Origin: Cricetomys ansorgei
Lineage: Eukaryota > Chordata > Mammalia > Rodentia > Nesomyidae
Assembly: GCA_026225945.1 (NCBI GenBank)
Contig: JAMJFZ010003581.1
Location: 4,466,501 to 4,530,500 of the forward strand
Direction: 5' to 3'
DNA: 64,000 bases
Shown here: in pieces, positions 43,665 to 54,829 of the stretch
Numbering within the stretch: the stretch's first letter is position 1
Layout: each line of letters opens with the position of its first letter
Notes under the pieces: generated by a model
Seen by the model: only the letters and a program-made list of their open reading frames with translations
Told to the model about the DNA's origin: nothing
Database searches by the model: none
Position numbers and translations under genes: made by a program

Positions 43665-43701
43665 AAGCCAAAGAAACCACCTCCTCCTGCAAAGGGTCCA
43701 G
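43665..43701 (+). CDS. Cd2ap: CD2AP exon 10: 37-base proline-rich small exon
   Basis: Encodes residues 332-343 (KPKKPPPPAKGP) plus one base of Ala344. It is the start of the proline-rich linker, a class of sequence that binds SH3 and other Pro-directed domains. The acceptor is strong (TTTTCCCTCCCAG). The donor CAG/GTTTGT is weak and is followed within six bases by a 21-base A run (43708-43728). Skipping 37 bases would shift the frame, so accurate recognition matters. Confidence 0.95.
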
Positions 43702-43707
43702 GTTTGT

Positions 43708-43728
43708 AAAAAAAAAAAAAAAAAAAAA
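43708..43728. repeat. Cd2ap: Homopolymer A21 at the exon 10 donor
   Basis: Twenty-one A starting at intron position +7 (donor GTTTGT followed directly by the run). No SINE precedes it, so it is not obviously a retroposon tail. Confidence 0.9.
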
Positions 43729-43933
43729 TCATTGTTTTGTTTGTTACTTTTCATGTTTTTAAGTTACAAAATAATAAAGCTTAGTTTAATGTAAATCGTT
43801 GAATTTTTTATTAGCAAAACCAATTAAAAATACATATAAAGGTATTTTAGATCTATGCAAAATTAAATGCATATTCACATGCATTATTCATCATTATTTT
43901 TAAAAGCACAAATGATATAAAATAAGGATCCTA

Positions 43934-44028
43934 GTGAGGCATGGTGGTGGATATCTGTAATCCCAGCACTTTTAGGCCAGCTTGGGCTGTTATAATTAGA
44001 CCCTGTCTCCAAAAATAAAATAAAATAA
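43934..44028 (+). repeat. B1 SINE, sense, internally deleted
   Basis: GAGGCATGGTGGTGGATATC, TGTAATCCCAGCACTTTTAG and ACCCTGTCTCCAAAAATAAA. Confidence 0.85.
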
Positions 44029-44139
44029 GGTTCTTAGATATAATTTCGATACTTCAGTAAAATAGGAATATTGAATTAATACAATCAAGTTTAAACTTGT
44101 TTTAGAATGAGTTGGATGAAATATTTACTCTACTTAATT

Positions 44140-44355
44140 AAAAAAATATTTTATGTGTATGGTTGTTTTGCTTGCATGAATGTCTGTGCACCATGTGCAT
44201 GCAGTGCCCATGGAGGCCAGAAAAGGGCACTAGATCCTCCCTGGGACTAGAGTTACAGATGGTTGTAAGATCTGCCACATTGGTGTGAGAATTGAATTCT
44301 GGTTCTTTTGGAGGAATAGCCAGTGCTTTCAACTGCTGAGTTATCAGTATCTCCT
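44140..44355 (-). repeat. B3 SINE, antisense
   Basis: GCCCATGGAGGCCAGAAAAG, ACTAGAGTTACAGATGGTTG and AATAGCCAGTGCTTTCAACT. Confidence 0.9.
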
Positions 44356-44365
44356 CTATTCTACT

Positions 44366-44525
44366 TTGTTTGATTGATTGGTTGATTGGTTGATTGAGTG
44401 ATTGAGACAGGGTCTCACTATGTAGATCTGGAACCCATTGTGTAGACCAGGCTGGCCTAACTCAGATCTGCTGGCCTCTGCCTTCCAAGCGATGGGATTA
44501 GAGGTGTGTGCCATAACACCTAGCT
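44366..44525 (-). repeat. B1 SINE, antisense, with GATT microsatellite tail
   Basis: The tail is expanded into TGATTGATTGGTTGATTGG. The body has GAGACAGGGTCTCACTATG, GTGTAGACCAGGCTGGCC and GATGGGATTAGAGGTGTGTG. Confidence 0.9.
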
Positions 44526-44651
44526 CCATACGCTACTGTTTTATTTGTGTATTTATTTTGAACAAGTGCTTCTTTTCCCAAAGTATTTCTAGATAACTAA
44601 ATATAGTTTGGAGGTTTTGTGTATTTCTTTTTGTTTTGGGTTTTTGTTTGC

Positions 44652-44796
44652 TTTTGCATTTTTGAGACAGGATCTCACTACGTAGCTGAAGGTGAACCTG
44701 GAGCTAACTAGGTAGCTCACATAAGCCTCTCAGACTTGTGATCTCCTGCCTCTGCATCCCAAGTGCTGGAATTTCAGGGTATTACAGTCATGCCAT
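44652..44796 (-). repeat. B1 SINE, antisense
   Basis: TTTGAGACAGGATCTCACTA, GATCTCCTGCCTCTGCATCC and AAGTGCTGGAATTTCAGGG. Confidence 0.85.
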
Positions 44797-45029
44797 CCCT
44801 ACTATATGACTTTGCAATGGAAATAAAATGTAATCTTATGTGTATAGGTGCAATCATAAGACACATGTGCCAAATCAAGGAACATTAATGGTATTCATCC
44901 AGGTACAGATGAAAAAATTAATTTGAATTCTAGTGTTTTATTATTGAGTCCCAGAAATTACCATCTTTTTGTTCTTTTTCTTCATATTTGTGAAAGTTGG
45001 TTTTTGTTTTCTTCCCCACCCCCTCCCAG

Positions 45030-45092
45030 CTCCAAAGCCTGACCTGTTAGCTGCAGAGAAGAAAGTTTTTCCTCTAAAGTCTGAAGAAAAAG
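45030..45092 (+). CDS. Cd2ap: CD2AP exon 11: linker
   Basis: 63 bases encoding residues 344-364 (APKPDLLAAEKKVFPLKSEEK) plus one base of Asp365. Small charged linker exon in the proline-rich region. The acceptor is CACCCCCTCCCAG and the donor AAAG/GTAAGG. An open frame on the minus strand covers it (44941-45162) but is a shadow. Confidence 0.96.
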
Positions 45093-45861
45093 GTAAGGCT
45101 GAGTCCTCCCATATCTGACAATTCTTTTCTTCGATTGTCTCTAACAGGAACACGCCCACCACAGTAGATCATTTACATTTCCTTTGTGTACTTCTTGATA
45201 CTTATTTTGAAGTGTTTAAGAGTTTTCTAGGAATGAGTATTGTGTCAAACTGTTAATAAAATTAAACGTTTCATCATATTGGTCATTTATATTCATTAAA
45301 AAGTAAATGAGTCCTTCAGTAAGATGTCGTATTATTTCATTATACACACATACACACACGTTGTTAAATTTAGGAAAGTAAGACATTTTCTGTACAAAAA
45401 GATCTGTGATGCCTGTTTCTTATAGATTGGGCACAAACTTGAATTTTGCTTCAGGATGTATTTATTTCTGTGACCAATGTTAGAGTTTAGCTTATCATTG
45501 TCTCTTGCCTAAATTATTATGTCTTCTTAACTGATACCTCCCATTTTAGTTCCTTACGTGGCTTGTACTTCAGAGCATTTTTGGGTCATCTGTCTAACTG
45601 ACTGACTGACTTCCCTCCCTCCCTCCCTTCCTTCCTTTTTTCCTTCCTTGCTTCTAGGCTCCTGAGGGAAGGCTAGGCTAAGCAAAGAGCCCTTTCTGCT
45701 GTTTTTCTATAGAACAAATTTTTCAGTATTCTCTAGAAATTCAAACTTAGCTGACTGTTACAACATGATTATGGCCAGAAATAGGAAGTTTTGTATTTTT
45801 CCTCTGGTGGTATAGGTATGTGATGTATCGCTATATTTTGAGGCCATGTAAAAATAGACTT

Positions 45862-46014
45862 TTAGCTAGTTGTGGTGGGACACACCTACAATCCCAGCAC
45901 TCAGGAGGCAGAGGTAGAAGTATCTCTATGAGCTTAAGTCTAGACTAGTCTATATAGTGAGTTCCAGGACAGCCAGGACTACATTGAGAGGCCTTGTCTT
46001 TTAAAACAACAAAC
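45862..46014 (+). repeat. B1 SINE, sense
   Basis: TAGCTAGTTGTGGTGGGACA, AATCCCAGCACTCAGGAGGC and TTCCAGGACAGCCAGGACTA. Confidence 0.95.
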
Positions 46015-46124
46015 AGACTTTTGTCTTGAAGGATGATCAGTACTTTTAACAGATTGCTGTTTTCTTCAGAAGCTCCAAGTGAGTAATTATATACATAGTA
46101 GAATAGAGACAATAATATTTACTC

Positions 46125-46320
46125 ATTTTTATTTTATAAGTATGCATGTATGTATGTACACTGTATGCATACCAAAGAGGCCAGAAGAAGGCATTAGATC
46201 CCCTGGAACTGGAGTCACAGACAGTTGTGAGTTATCATGAAGATCTTAGAAATTGAACCTGGGTCCTCTGCAAGAGCAGTCAGTGCTCTTAGGTGCTGAA
46301 CGAAGCTTCTCCAGCCCCTA
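46125..46320 (-). repeat. B3 SINE, antisense
   Basis: AAAGAGGCCAGAAGAAGGCA, CCCTGGAACTGGAGTCACAG and GAGCAGTCAGTGCTCTTAGG. Confidence 0.9.
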
Positions 46321-46417
46321 TGTTTTACATTTTTTGTTATTGTAAAGTGATATTTGTAATTTTTAAGGAGTTGTGCCATATCTGTGGTATTGGTTTACAA
46401 GTTCAATATTAGTTTAA

Positions 46418-46444
46418 TATTCACTAGTTTCTGACTAGTGAATA
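46418..46444. repeat. 10-bp inverted repeat, 7-base loop
   Basis: TATTCACTAG (46418-46427) and CTAGTGAATA (46435-46444) are perfect reverse complements. Not followed by a T run and of no evident function. Confidence 0.85.
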
Positions 46445-47055
46445 AATACAAATAAAATTATTTGTAGACTTTTATGCACATTATTTTTTAAGACAAATAA
46501 AATCATTCAGTGTTGGATCTAAGTTTATTATTTTTAATTGTGTCTTTCACACTGCTGTATTATGGATCTGAACTGTGAGTGCCCAGATGATCTGTTAGTG
46601 TTTGTGCTTAATACCTGAAAAATAAGAAAGTGAATATGTTTTATGCAGGACCATAAATGTTTGGTGCCTTTTCATTGATGAAGTTGTTTTTAATGTGGCA
46701 TAAAATTACTCATAATACTGTTTTTTAGTATTTTTGTACTAATTGGAAATACTTATTCCATTTAATTATTACATGAAATAGCTAGCGTTACCACCCCTCA
46801 TAGCAAGCAAAGAATACTGGGAGCAACACAAAAGCATATGCTATTTGTAATCAGACTTTTAGTGAGTTCTGGCTCCACTGGGTAATTTTTTAAAGGTTCT
46901 TAGACACATTAAAGTACAACCTTCAAGCAATGCATGCTTATACACATACTATTGGTCTCTGCGTCATGTTTTCCAGCCTGACAATAGCATATAAGAAAAA
47001 AAAAGAAACCTAAATAGTTTGATTGATAATAACTTAAGTATTTTTTAATCATCAG

Positions 47056-47221
47056 ATGAAAAATCACTGCTCGAACAGAAACCTTCTAAACCAGCTGCTC
47101 CTCAAGTCCCACCCAAAAAGCCCACTCCTCCGACCAAAGCCAATAATTTATTGAGGTCTTCTGGAACAGTGTTCCCAAAGCGACCAGAAAAACCAGTTCC
47201 TCCTCCACCTCCAGTAGCCAA
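47056..47221 (+). CDS. Cd2ap: CD2AP exon 12: proline-rich region
   Basis: 166 bases encoding residues 365-419 plus two bases of Lys420. It carries several Pro motifs: [20 protein letters not shown] (about 373-392) and [16 protein letters not shown] (405-420). These are candidate ligands for SH3-containing partners and, in the family, for cortactin and Src-type kinases. The acceptor is TTTAATCATCAG with a modest pyrimidine tract; the donor is CCAA/GTAAGC. Confidence 0.97.
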
Positions 47222-47564
47222 GTAAGCCTTAAATTAATTTAAAATTAGACTTGATTACCTACCTTTGACCTAAAGGGCTCTGTTGCCTTTCTAAGTTTGA
47301 ATATGTTTCCCATATGTTTGTTTCTTTGTAGACTATTCTGTTAAATATTAGTCTTATATTCAGATAAATGAATGTACTTAAACTGTTTTTATATTTCTTA
47401 TTCTTTTGTGATCAATTTTAGAATTAGAAGCTTGTGTTTATGCATTGTTTTCCAAACAGGAGATTGTGTATGTTACACAAAATCTTTAATACTGTTAAAT
47501 CACTGTTTGAAAGTTCTATTTTACCATCAAATGATTTTTTGCATGTTTGTTTTTCTCATTTTAG
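47222..47564 (+). other. Cd2ap: Intron 12, short and repeat-free
   Basis: 343 bases, AT-rich, with no SINE or other repeat that I recognise. It separates two linker exons. Confidence 0.85.
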
Positions 47565-47707
47565 AATTAACGGAGAAGTTTCTACAATTTCTTCAAAGAT
47601 TGAAACTGAGCCAGTATCAAAACCAAAGCTAGATCCTGAACAATTACCAGTTAGGCCAAAATCAGTAGACCTTGATGCCTTTGTATCCAGAAGCTCTAAA
47701 GAGACAG
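47565..47707 (+). CDS. Cd2ap: CD2AP exon 13: Ser/Pro-rich linker
   Basis: 143 bases encoding residues 420-467 plus one base of Asp468. It includes [17 protein letters not shown] and [10 protein letters not shown] (450-459), which matches the human phosphoserine context I recall at Ser458; here it is Ser453, an offset of exactly five that fits the short exon 7. The acceptor is TTTCTCATTTTAG and the donor ACAG/GTAAGC. Confidence 0.97.
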
Positions 47708-48022
47708 GTAAGCCCGAATGGATAAGATAATACCTTAAAAAAGAATCAGAATGGATTTTAGAAACATTAGATTTGTGTATGCAACTTGTAGAAGTAAATA
47801 GTGGCAACTAGTTGAGTAGTAGTAGCCAGAGTGCAAAAATAAGGATGTTAGGTGGGCAGACTGTATGTAGTCCTGTCAGGACGGATTTCTTACTGATAAG
47901 AAGAAAAAAATGAACAAGACTGATACGCTTAGTACTTAGTATGCCTTTATAAGGTAATGACCATATCTCCTAAGTCAGTTATAGTTAAGTACATTTATTT
48001 TGGCTTTAAAAATTTGAAAATA

Positions 48023-48182
48023 AGGGTTCAGAGTGGTGGCTCAGTGGCTGCTCCTCCAGAGAACCTATGTTCCTTTCTTAGAACCCTCACAACTATCTGT
48101 TAATTCCAGTTCAGGAGATCCGATGCCCCCTTCTGGCCTCTATTTGTACCTGCATTCATGCTTTTTTTTTTTTTTTTTTTTT
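48023..48182 (+). repeat. B2 SINE, sense, followed by a T21 run
   Basis: TCAGAGTGGTGGCTCAGTGG, CAGTTCAGGAGATCCGATGC and CCCCTTCTGGCCTC match B2. Instead of an A tail, it is followed by T21 at 48162-48182. Confidence 0.8.
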
Positions 48183-48825
48183 AAATTGATACTAGGATAA
48201 CACTGACTTTCAGTGTTTGCAGTAATTTGCATTTTATGAAACTTAAAAGTTTTCTCTTCATCTGGAGAAACTTTTGTTTTCTACAAGAGATTTTTATTAC
48301 CAACCAATTTTATTAGTTACTGATTTATTATTAATCACCTACATACTTCACTTTTGCTAAATAGTGTTTAAGATTTAGGACTCTTTTTTTTTTTTTTAAG
48401 TCATCTTGTGTTGTGTTCTTCCTGGTTCTGTTTGTAGTCAGAAAGTGAAAAGCTGGAAGCACAGACATCTTGGTAAAGTTCTGCCTGTTAGGAACACTTG
48501 TAGTCATTGCTTTATGTTAATGGATATTATTTTGTATAGTATTTTGCATTTCTTTTTAGTTTCTTACATTTTTCAAAGGACTTTTTCACATGTGTTCTTA
48601 TTTTTATTGTAATCCTAGGAAACAGATGCTGTTTTTCCCCCGATTTTATATCTAAACACAGTGTAGACACATAAATGTGCACAATCAGGAGTGAAGAGAG
48701 TGCGCTAAAGTCCTTCCATATAAATAAGTACTCTCTTGTTCTTCAGGAGATCTTAATGCCATAATAGATCTTTTGGCTTTAGTGCTAACATTTTATTGTT
48801 AAAATAAAGTTATGACACTTAACGG

Positions 48826-49095
48826 AGAGTCCAGCGTTGAATTTTCCAATGCTTTTTATTAATCACAAACCATGTCAAATCTCAGGGAATTCTATACCCG
48901 GGCAGCTAGGCCGAGAGCTCACTCCAAGGCTTCTTCACCCTATGCTCTCCTCTTGGTTCTTCTCCCCATCATTCTGCTACTCCTCACCTCCTACTTCCTC
49001 CTCCCTCCTCGCTCCACCCCTCAATCCCCAGGTGTTTTCTTCCTGTTTTCACACAGACCCTCAATCAACAAATAACAGGAACCTCCTGTAGGGGT
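48826..49095 (-). repeat. LTR-like segment, copy 2 (inverted)
   Basis: Reverse complement of 48826-48911 matches 4227-4312 at about 94%. The rest is pyrimidine-rich on the + strand (purine-rich on the element's strand), as in copy 1. No internal retroviral sequence is attached. Confidence 0.65.
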
Positions 49096-49854
49096 GGAAG
49101 CTGGGGATGGCACAGAGGTGTAAACAAGTAAGAGACGAATCTTAACTAAAGAATTATCCACAACTAAACATACCACAACATTTTATATTTACTTTTAAAC
49201 TTCCATGGTAATAATAAAATTAAAAAAACTTCACATGTAATTCTTTTTTTCATTTATCTTTTCACTTTACCAATGCAAAGCCTTTATCTTCGTTTCTTTT
49301 ATACGTTTAATGGAAATATTTTGTAAACCTCTTTGTCATACTTGCACCCTTCCTTTTCTGGATGATGCTACATTCATTACCAGTATTTGGGAATTGTGAT
49401 GCTAATTATACTTTTAGAAGAGTTCACTAAAGTGTACTCTGTGCCTTATTTGTTAAACTTGACCTTACTTAACTATTAAGTAAAAAATGGAAAAATAATT
49501 TAAAATGCCCATTACTTTTATAAATTTCAGTAGTAAAATGATAGAATTGTCATAGCTCGTCCTTTTATGTTTACTCAAAATATAACCAGAAATGTGTTTT
49601 CAGAAGCAGTAGTTGAAGAAAACCTGGTATTTACACAAATTAAATACTTTAAATAAAAGTATCTATTGGTATTATCTTTCAAGTTTCCCCAATTTTGGTG
49701 ATCTTTATCACAAAAGTCTTAAATTTGCTGGCATCCCTTTGGGAATTGACATTTGTTCTTATGCTACTTTGTATCTCTTTTGAATATCTGTTCTTTTTGA
49801 TTTTAAGGTAGTAGAAATTTAAAACACTTTAGATGAAATAAGCTTTTGCTTTTA

Positions 49855-50222
49855 AAAAAAGATTTATTTTTATTGTTTTCATTACATGTGTGTATGTGCA
49901 TCGGTGTGTACATGCATATGTGCGTTCAGGTTCCAATAGATGCCGGAGACATGGGATCCCCCGGAGTTGAAGTTGTAGGTGGCTTATGAGCCACCCCATT
50001 TGGTTGCTGAAAACTAAACTTTGATCCTCTCCAAGAGCCGTGTGCGCTCTTATTTATTGATTGAGACAAGGTCTCTCTATGTAGCTCTGGCTGTCTTAGA
50101 ACTTCCTAACATACTGGTCTCAACTTCACAGCGGTCCACCAGTCTTTGACTCCAGAATGCTGGGATTAATGGCATGTGCCACTATGCCTGGCCTCAGTAT
50201 AAGCTCTTAACTGGCGAGGCAT
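49855..50222 (-). repeat. B3 SINE, antisense, split by a B1 insertion
   Basis: The left part (to 50052) ends GAGCCGTGTGCGCTCTTA; the right part resumes at 50203 with GCTCTTAACTGGCGAGGC and ATCTCTCCAAGCCC. The join would restore a normal B3, showing the B1 between them came later. Confidence 0.9.
50053..50202 (-). repeat. B1 SINE, antisense, nested in the B3
   Basis: TGAGACAAGGTCTCTCTATG, AATGCTGGGATTAATGGCAT and CCACTATGCCTGGCC. It is flanked by GCTCTTA at 50046-50052 and 50203-50209, a target-site duplication. Confidence 0.9.
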
Positions 50223-50734
50223 CTCTCCAAGCCCTCAAGTTTTCACTTTTTCAAGTTTTCTCCATATGTATATCCACAAGTGTGGTCTTTTTCTTTTTAT
50301 GTTTGTAGTAGAAACAGTTCATTTAATAATTTAAACTCCTGGATGGAATGTAAAAATTACATGTTTGTCTATATCCAAGGTGGTTATTTACCCTTCATTT
50401 AATAGACAGGCCTCGTGAAACAGAGTTTGAAAAGTTCCAGGTTTTGGTTTAAGCTTTTTCCTTAGTAAAGAATAGTTAAGAGATATGGAAACAGGATATT
50501 AGTAGGATATTAGCAGTGAACTTCCTTGATTCTTTTCACTTAATTTGGCTAACTGATGTACACTTAAGCTCTATCTCCAGTAATTTTGGGACTTAAGTAC
50601 TACAAATACTTTATTGAGTAGTTGTAACATCCTTAGCAGTACATATGCTAGACATGGGTTTTTGCGAGGATAAAAGGTGTCACTGATGGCAGCAAACAGC
50701 TTCTCTTATAAATGTCATTTCAAACAAAATTAGT

Positions 50735-50842
50735 TTCATGCACTCATCCTGGGGGATAAACCCTCTTTTGGCCTTCCTGAGTGCCTGCATATGCCTATAA
50801 CCCACACATAACACTTTTATATAATTAAAAATAAAATATATC
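50735..50842 (+). repeat. B2 3' part, sense
   Basis: AACCCTCTTTTGGCCTTCCT, GCATATGCCTATAACCCACA and the tail AAAAATAAAATATATC. Confidence 0.7.
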
Positions 50843-53800
50843 TAAAAATGATCTAAGACATACATGAAAATAATCTCTTACTGAGAGTTCCATTGTCCTT
50901 TAAAATGATTTGATGTGAAATGGTATAGTAGAAACCACATTAACTTTGCTGGTAAATATGTGGGTTTTGTTAGTTGCTGACTGGTTATGAGCAGGCTTAT
51001 TCCCCAGATCAGTTTTCTTGTTTAATTTGTGACAGAATGACCCTGTTTATCCTGTGTCCTCCTGGACACCGGATGTGGAGGTTACTGTGAACTTTTTTTC
51101 TTTAGCTCCTCGACAGTTTTTAATCCATCTCATTGTGTTTCTGCTTTGATCTATGAGGGACATAACTTCTTGACCTCATTCTCACCCACAATTTCCTGTT
51201 TATAGTGCTACAAATAAAAATTGGTGTATATATGTAAATAGAGATTTTTTAAAAAATACAAGAAGTCATTCCAAGAATATTCTCTTGAGTTTTCTTTTTT
51301 TCTTTTAATGGCATGAAGTAATTTCAGTTCCGTCACCGGTGTCTTCATATATAATAGTACTATAAATTGCAGAGCTACTAAGAACCATGCTTTAATTTCT
51401 TTCTTTTTCAAGTGCTTCATCAAAAATTAGTTTTAAGGAAAATCTCATTGCCATTACCAATTAATTCTAAGTTAACATGATTCAAATATTCCTAAAATAA
51501 TAAAGTATTTTTCAAATTAGTTTTAGAACAGTAGATAGAAAATTTACTAGTAGCATTGCAATTACATTGAGAAGCTCAGATGAAGTGTCCCTTGAGCTAA
51601 GCATATTATCTCTTTTGATTGTTTTTTCTCTCTTAATAAATTCTTTTAAGATTAAAATTAAATTTTTATTAAAAATATATTTGCTACCAAAGCATTTATG
51701 ATATTGTTTAATACATTATTTTTCTCCTAACTTTATAGCTGATTCACTTTTATTTGAATTGCTTTTTAAATATTTACTCATGTGTTTCTTTCAGGAAGAA
51801 TTTATGATGGAACTTTTCAAATAAGGCTACTATTAAGTAGTAAACATATACAATGAGATTTGTATCCACACCAGGAGCGAAATGATGTTCCCATTCCTAG
51901 CAATCATTTTTTCATTTAAATTATGGAGAATTGGCACTAAGGCATTAGGTGCTGTCTCTCATATATGTTATTATATATGTGTATATATACAATGAGAGAT
52001 GTCCAAAATTGCATTGAATCAAATTTATAGTGAAGTTTTAGAAAATACTATTTGGCATATTTTTATTTTACAATGTAATAAAATTAAAATCATCTTTATC
52101 ACTGTAATGCACCAAACACTGGAACTTGAATAAAAGATTGTGTAATTTAGTTGCCAGTATCTTGTGAGATGTTAGATCATTGATTTGTACCCTTGACCTT
52201 TTAAAGTAATAAGCTGTCCTTTTAGAAACTGTCTGGGTATTGCTCAGTGAGTAATATAATGTGGCTAAAAATCTTAATGTATATTGAAATTGGTAGTAAT
52301 TAAAATTTTTCCTTTTGAAAGACAAAGGAATAAATGTAAAATCTAGTACACATTTTGTGTAAGTTCAGATGACCTGTGGTTGCTAGACATTGAAATGCTT
52401 CTATTCATTCTACAACTGTTCTTTTTTTTCCTGCTTTGTAAAATAATTTTTTTGGTTTAGTCTTTTTTCTAGACATTCCTATCCTTGACTTTTCTTTCCA
52501 GATTTTGTTTCCTAGCCTGTTTGCCATGTTTCCTCCCTTCTTACGTGTCAGGAAATTATCCTACCCTTCTCCATTTTGGTAAGATAACAATTTATAAAAG
52601 AAATCAAAGTAGTATATTCAATATAAGTCGGTGGTACACATCGATTTTTTTTCTTTGTAATTTTGCTGAAAGTGTTCGTGTTTGTTTGTCTATTCTAACC
52701 CTTTTGGTTTTCCATTTTAAAATAAAATCAAGTCCATTTTTGAAAACCTTTCTTGATTCTAATTTAAAATACTCTTTTAAAACATCTCCAAAAAATTGGC
52801 AACCATTCAAATCAGATTTTCTCCCACAATTGGTTATTTCACTTGGCTTTTAAAAGCTGTCTAGGTCTTCCTCAGAGCATACAGATTGTAAGTGCCTCTT
52901 AGAGTGACAAAGTGACTGTTAGAGTTGGTGCCTTTTATGTCATTCTCATAGTGTAAATCCATTGCTCTTAGATCACTTATAAAGGGCTTGGGTGTATCAT
53001 AAATTCAGAATGTGCACTGTTCTGTTTTATCTCATGTCTTAAATGGAGAACCTGAGAGAGTTTTAGAATGATAAAGTTGTCTTGGTGTTGTAACCCTAAT
53101 TGGATGTATGAAGACATTTTACATAAATATGCTGTATTTTGTAAATCACATTTTAAAATAATTTACCCTTTCTGTTTCATTTTTCTTTAATTTCTTCCAT
53201 ATTTTTCTGTTTTGTTTCTTCTCTCTGCAAGTTGCTTAAATATGCATTTGAAAATAATTTCTTAGGTCAAAATGATAGGGTTTTACTTTTCAGAGTATTC
53301 CATAGGTCATTAGTGCACATTTATTAGCTTAACATATTTTTATACCAGTTCAAAATATATTTACAAACAGAATGGCATATACTTATATTTAAACCAACCC
53401 TTATAGATGATGTAATTCATTTTCCATTAATGTTCTTATTTCTTTGTTTTTGTTTTTTTGCTATATTTTATAATTGCAACTATCAAAACACCAGAAAATT
53501 AAACTGGTTTTGTTAAAGCATCTGTTTTGATGTATTTTTCCAGACCATACAAAGTGGTCTGGCATACAAAGTATGACAGACTGTACAAAGTAATCTACAA
53601 AAGACTTTACTGGTCAGCCAGTACTTCCAGTTACACAGTGCACATTTCCAAAGCTGTGAATCTTTTTACCTTATGTTCTCCATCCCTGGTAGATTACTTG
53701 GAATATGAATATTGGTGAATTAAACCTTGAAGTTGATAATGATGATTATGTTTAGGTCTTTATAAAGAAACAGTAGACCACTGAGTTTGGACATAGAAGT

Positions 53801-54716
53801 GTCTGATAAGTCTTAAAACTGTCAGACAAATGGTAATCAGAAAGATAAGTTTCCTGGAATATTGAGATATTTTTCTTAAGATTAAAAATCCTAGTTTGGT
53901 ATCTGAGCTACAGGAAGTTACACTGATCATGACAATACCAGGAATTTACAAAAGATTCTTGTTCCATGTGTAGACATCTGAGCTTCAGAATAATAACAAA
54001 CTTATTTAAGGTTTTCTGGCTCCTGTAGAAAACTCCAGGCAGTACATACCATTATTTGGTCAAGGGTCAACTAACCTTTGATAGATGGTAGAGCAATAGA
54101 TTATTGATCTATATAGCATTTACCCTTGATATCTGATTTGTCTTAGATTTACAACTAGCTTATGATTTTTATATAACCTCTAAGTTTTGTTTGAGTCCTG
54201 ACTATAACATCCTGTATATGTTCATGTAATTAAATCATTTTACATTGAGAATACATAGAAAACAACAGGGTATCAGATACAGTTCAGTCCTTCAAATTTG
54301 ATATTAGTCCACAGTGTGAAGTTTAAAATGCTGTACATGTAAAATTTCTCTAAGTTGTAATTAATTGAGAGTTTAAATAGAGTTTTAAAAATATGAGAAC
54401 CTCAAATGACAGCTTTTTGGTCTCCTGTAGTTCATGATACGGATTCTTCCTATAATAACTTTTTATTGAGCCTGACTCTGTTGGAAATGGGTCTTACATG
54501 TTTAAAAAGGTCTTACTGTATCTGTTGTTTTCTGTTTTTTGTTTTTAAAGACCACAGGTGTTGTTTTCCAAATGCATATATAAGGCACTGGTCAATTTGT
54601 GAGCTCTTCAATTTAGTGGTACCTTTTAATTGATAGTATAAGAAACCGGAAATAGAAGAGACAACCTTTAGAAGAGACAACTCTCTTAGTTGTTTATACT
54701 TACTTTTATTCTCTAG

Positions 54717-54829
54717 ATACTGTAAATTTTGATGACATAGCTTCCTCAGAGAACTTGTTACATCTCACTGCAAATAGACCCAAGATGCCTGGAAGAAGGT
54801 TGCCTGGCCGCTTCAATGGTGGACACTCT
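54717..54829 (+). CDS. Cd2ap: CD2AP exon 14: capping-protein interaction (CPI) motif
   Basis: 113 bases encoding residues 468-505. [14 protein letters not shown] leads into the CPI motif [20 protein letters not shown] (481-500). CPI motifs bind actin capping protein CAPZ and weaken its inhibition of barbed-end growth. The key pattern LxHxTxxRPK and the following basic/proline residues are intact. The acceptor is TTTATTCTCTAG; the donor TCT/GTGAGT is moderate. Downstream intron sequence stays open in frame to 55210. Confidence 0.97.

Larger units (their letters stand above)
43702..45029 (+). other. Cd2ap: Intron 10, no coding content
   Basis: 1.3 kb: the A21 run, a deleted sense B1, an antisense B3, a GATT-type microsatellite and two antisense B1 copies. 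The acceptor tract before exon 11 is C-rich. Confidence 0.85.
45093..47055 (+). other. Cd2ap: Intron 11, no coding content
   Basis: 2.0 kb with a short pyrimidine tract near 45610, one sense B1, one antisense B3 and a small 10-bp inverted repeat at 46418-46444. The rest is AT-rich with nothing recognised. Confidence 0.85.
47708..54716 (+). other. Cd2ap: Intron 13, no coding content; SINE-poor 3' part
   Basis: 7.0 kb. The first 3.2 kb holds a sense B2, a minus-strand LTR-like segment (48826-49095), an antisense B3 interrupted by a B1 (49855-50222) and a B2 3' end (50735-50842). From about 50870 to the exon I recognise no SINE, LINE or LTR. Confidence 0.8.

Noticed and set aside
44941..45162. 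Minus-strand open frame over exon 11 (and similarly 47556-47807 over exon 13)
   Set aside because: Shadows of real Cd2ap exons on the opposite strand.
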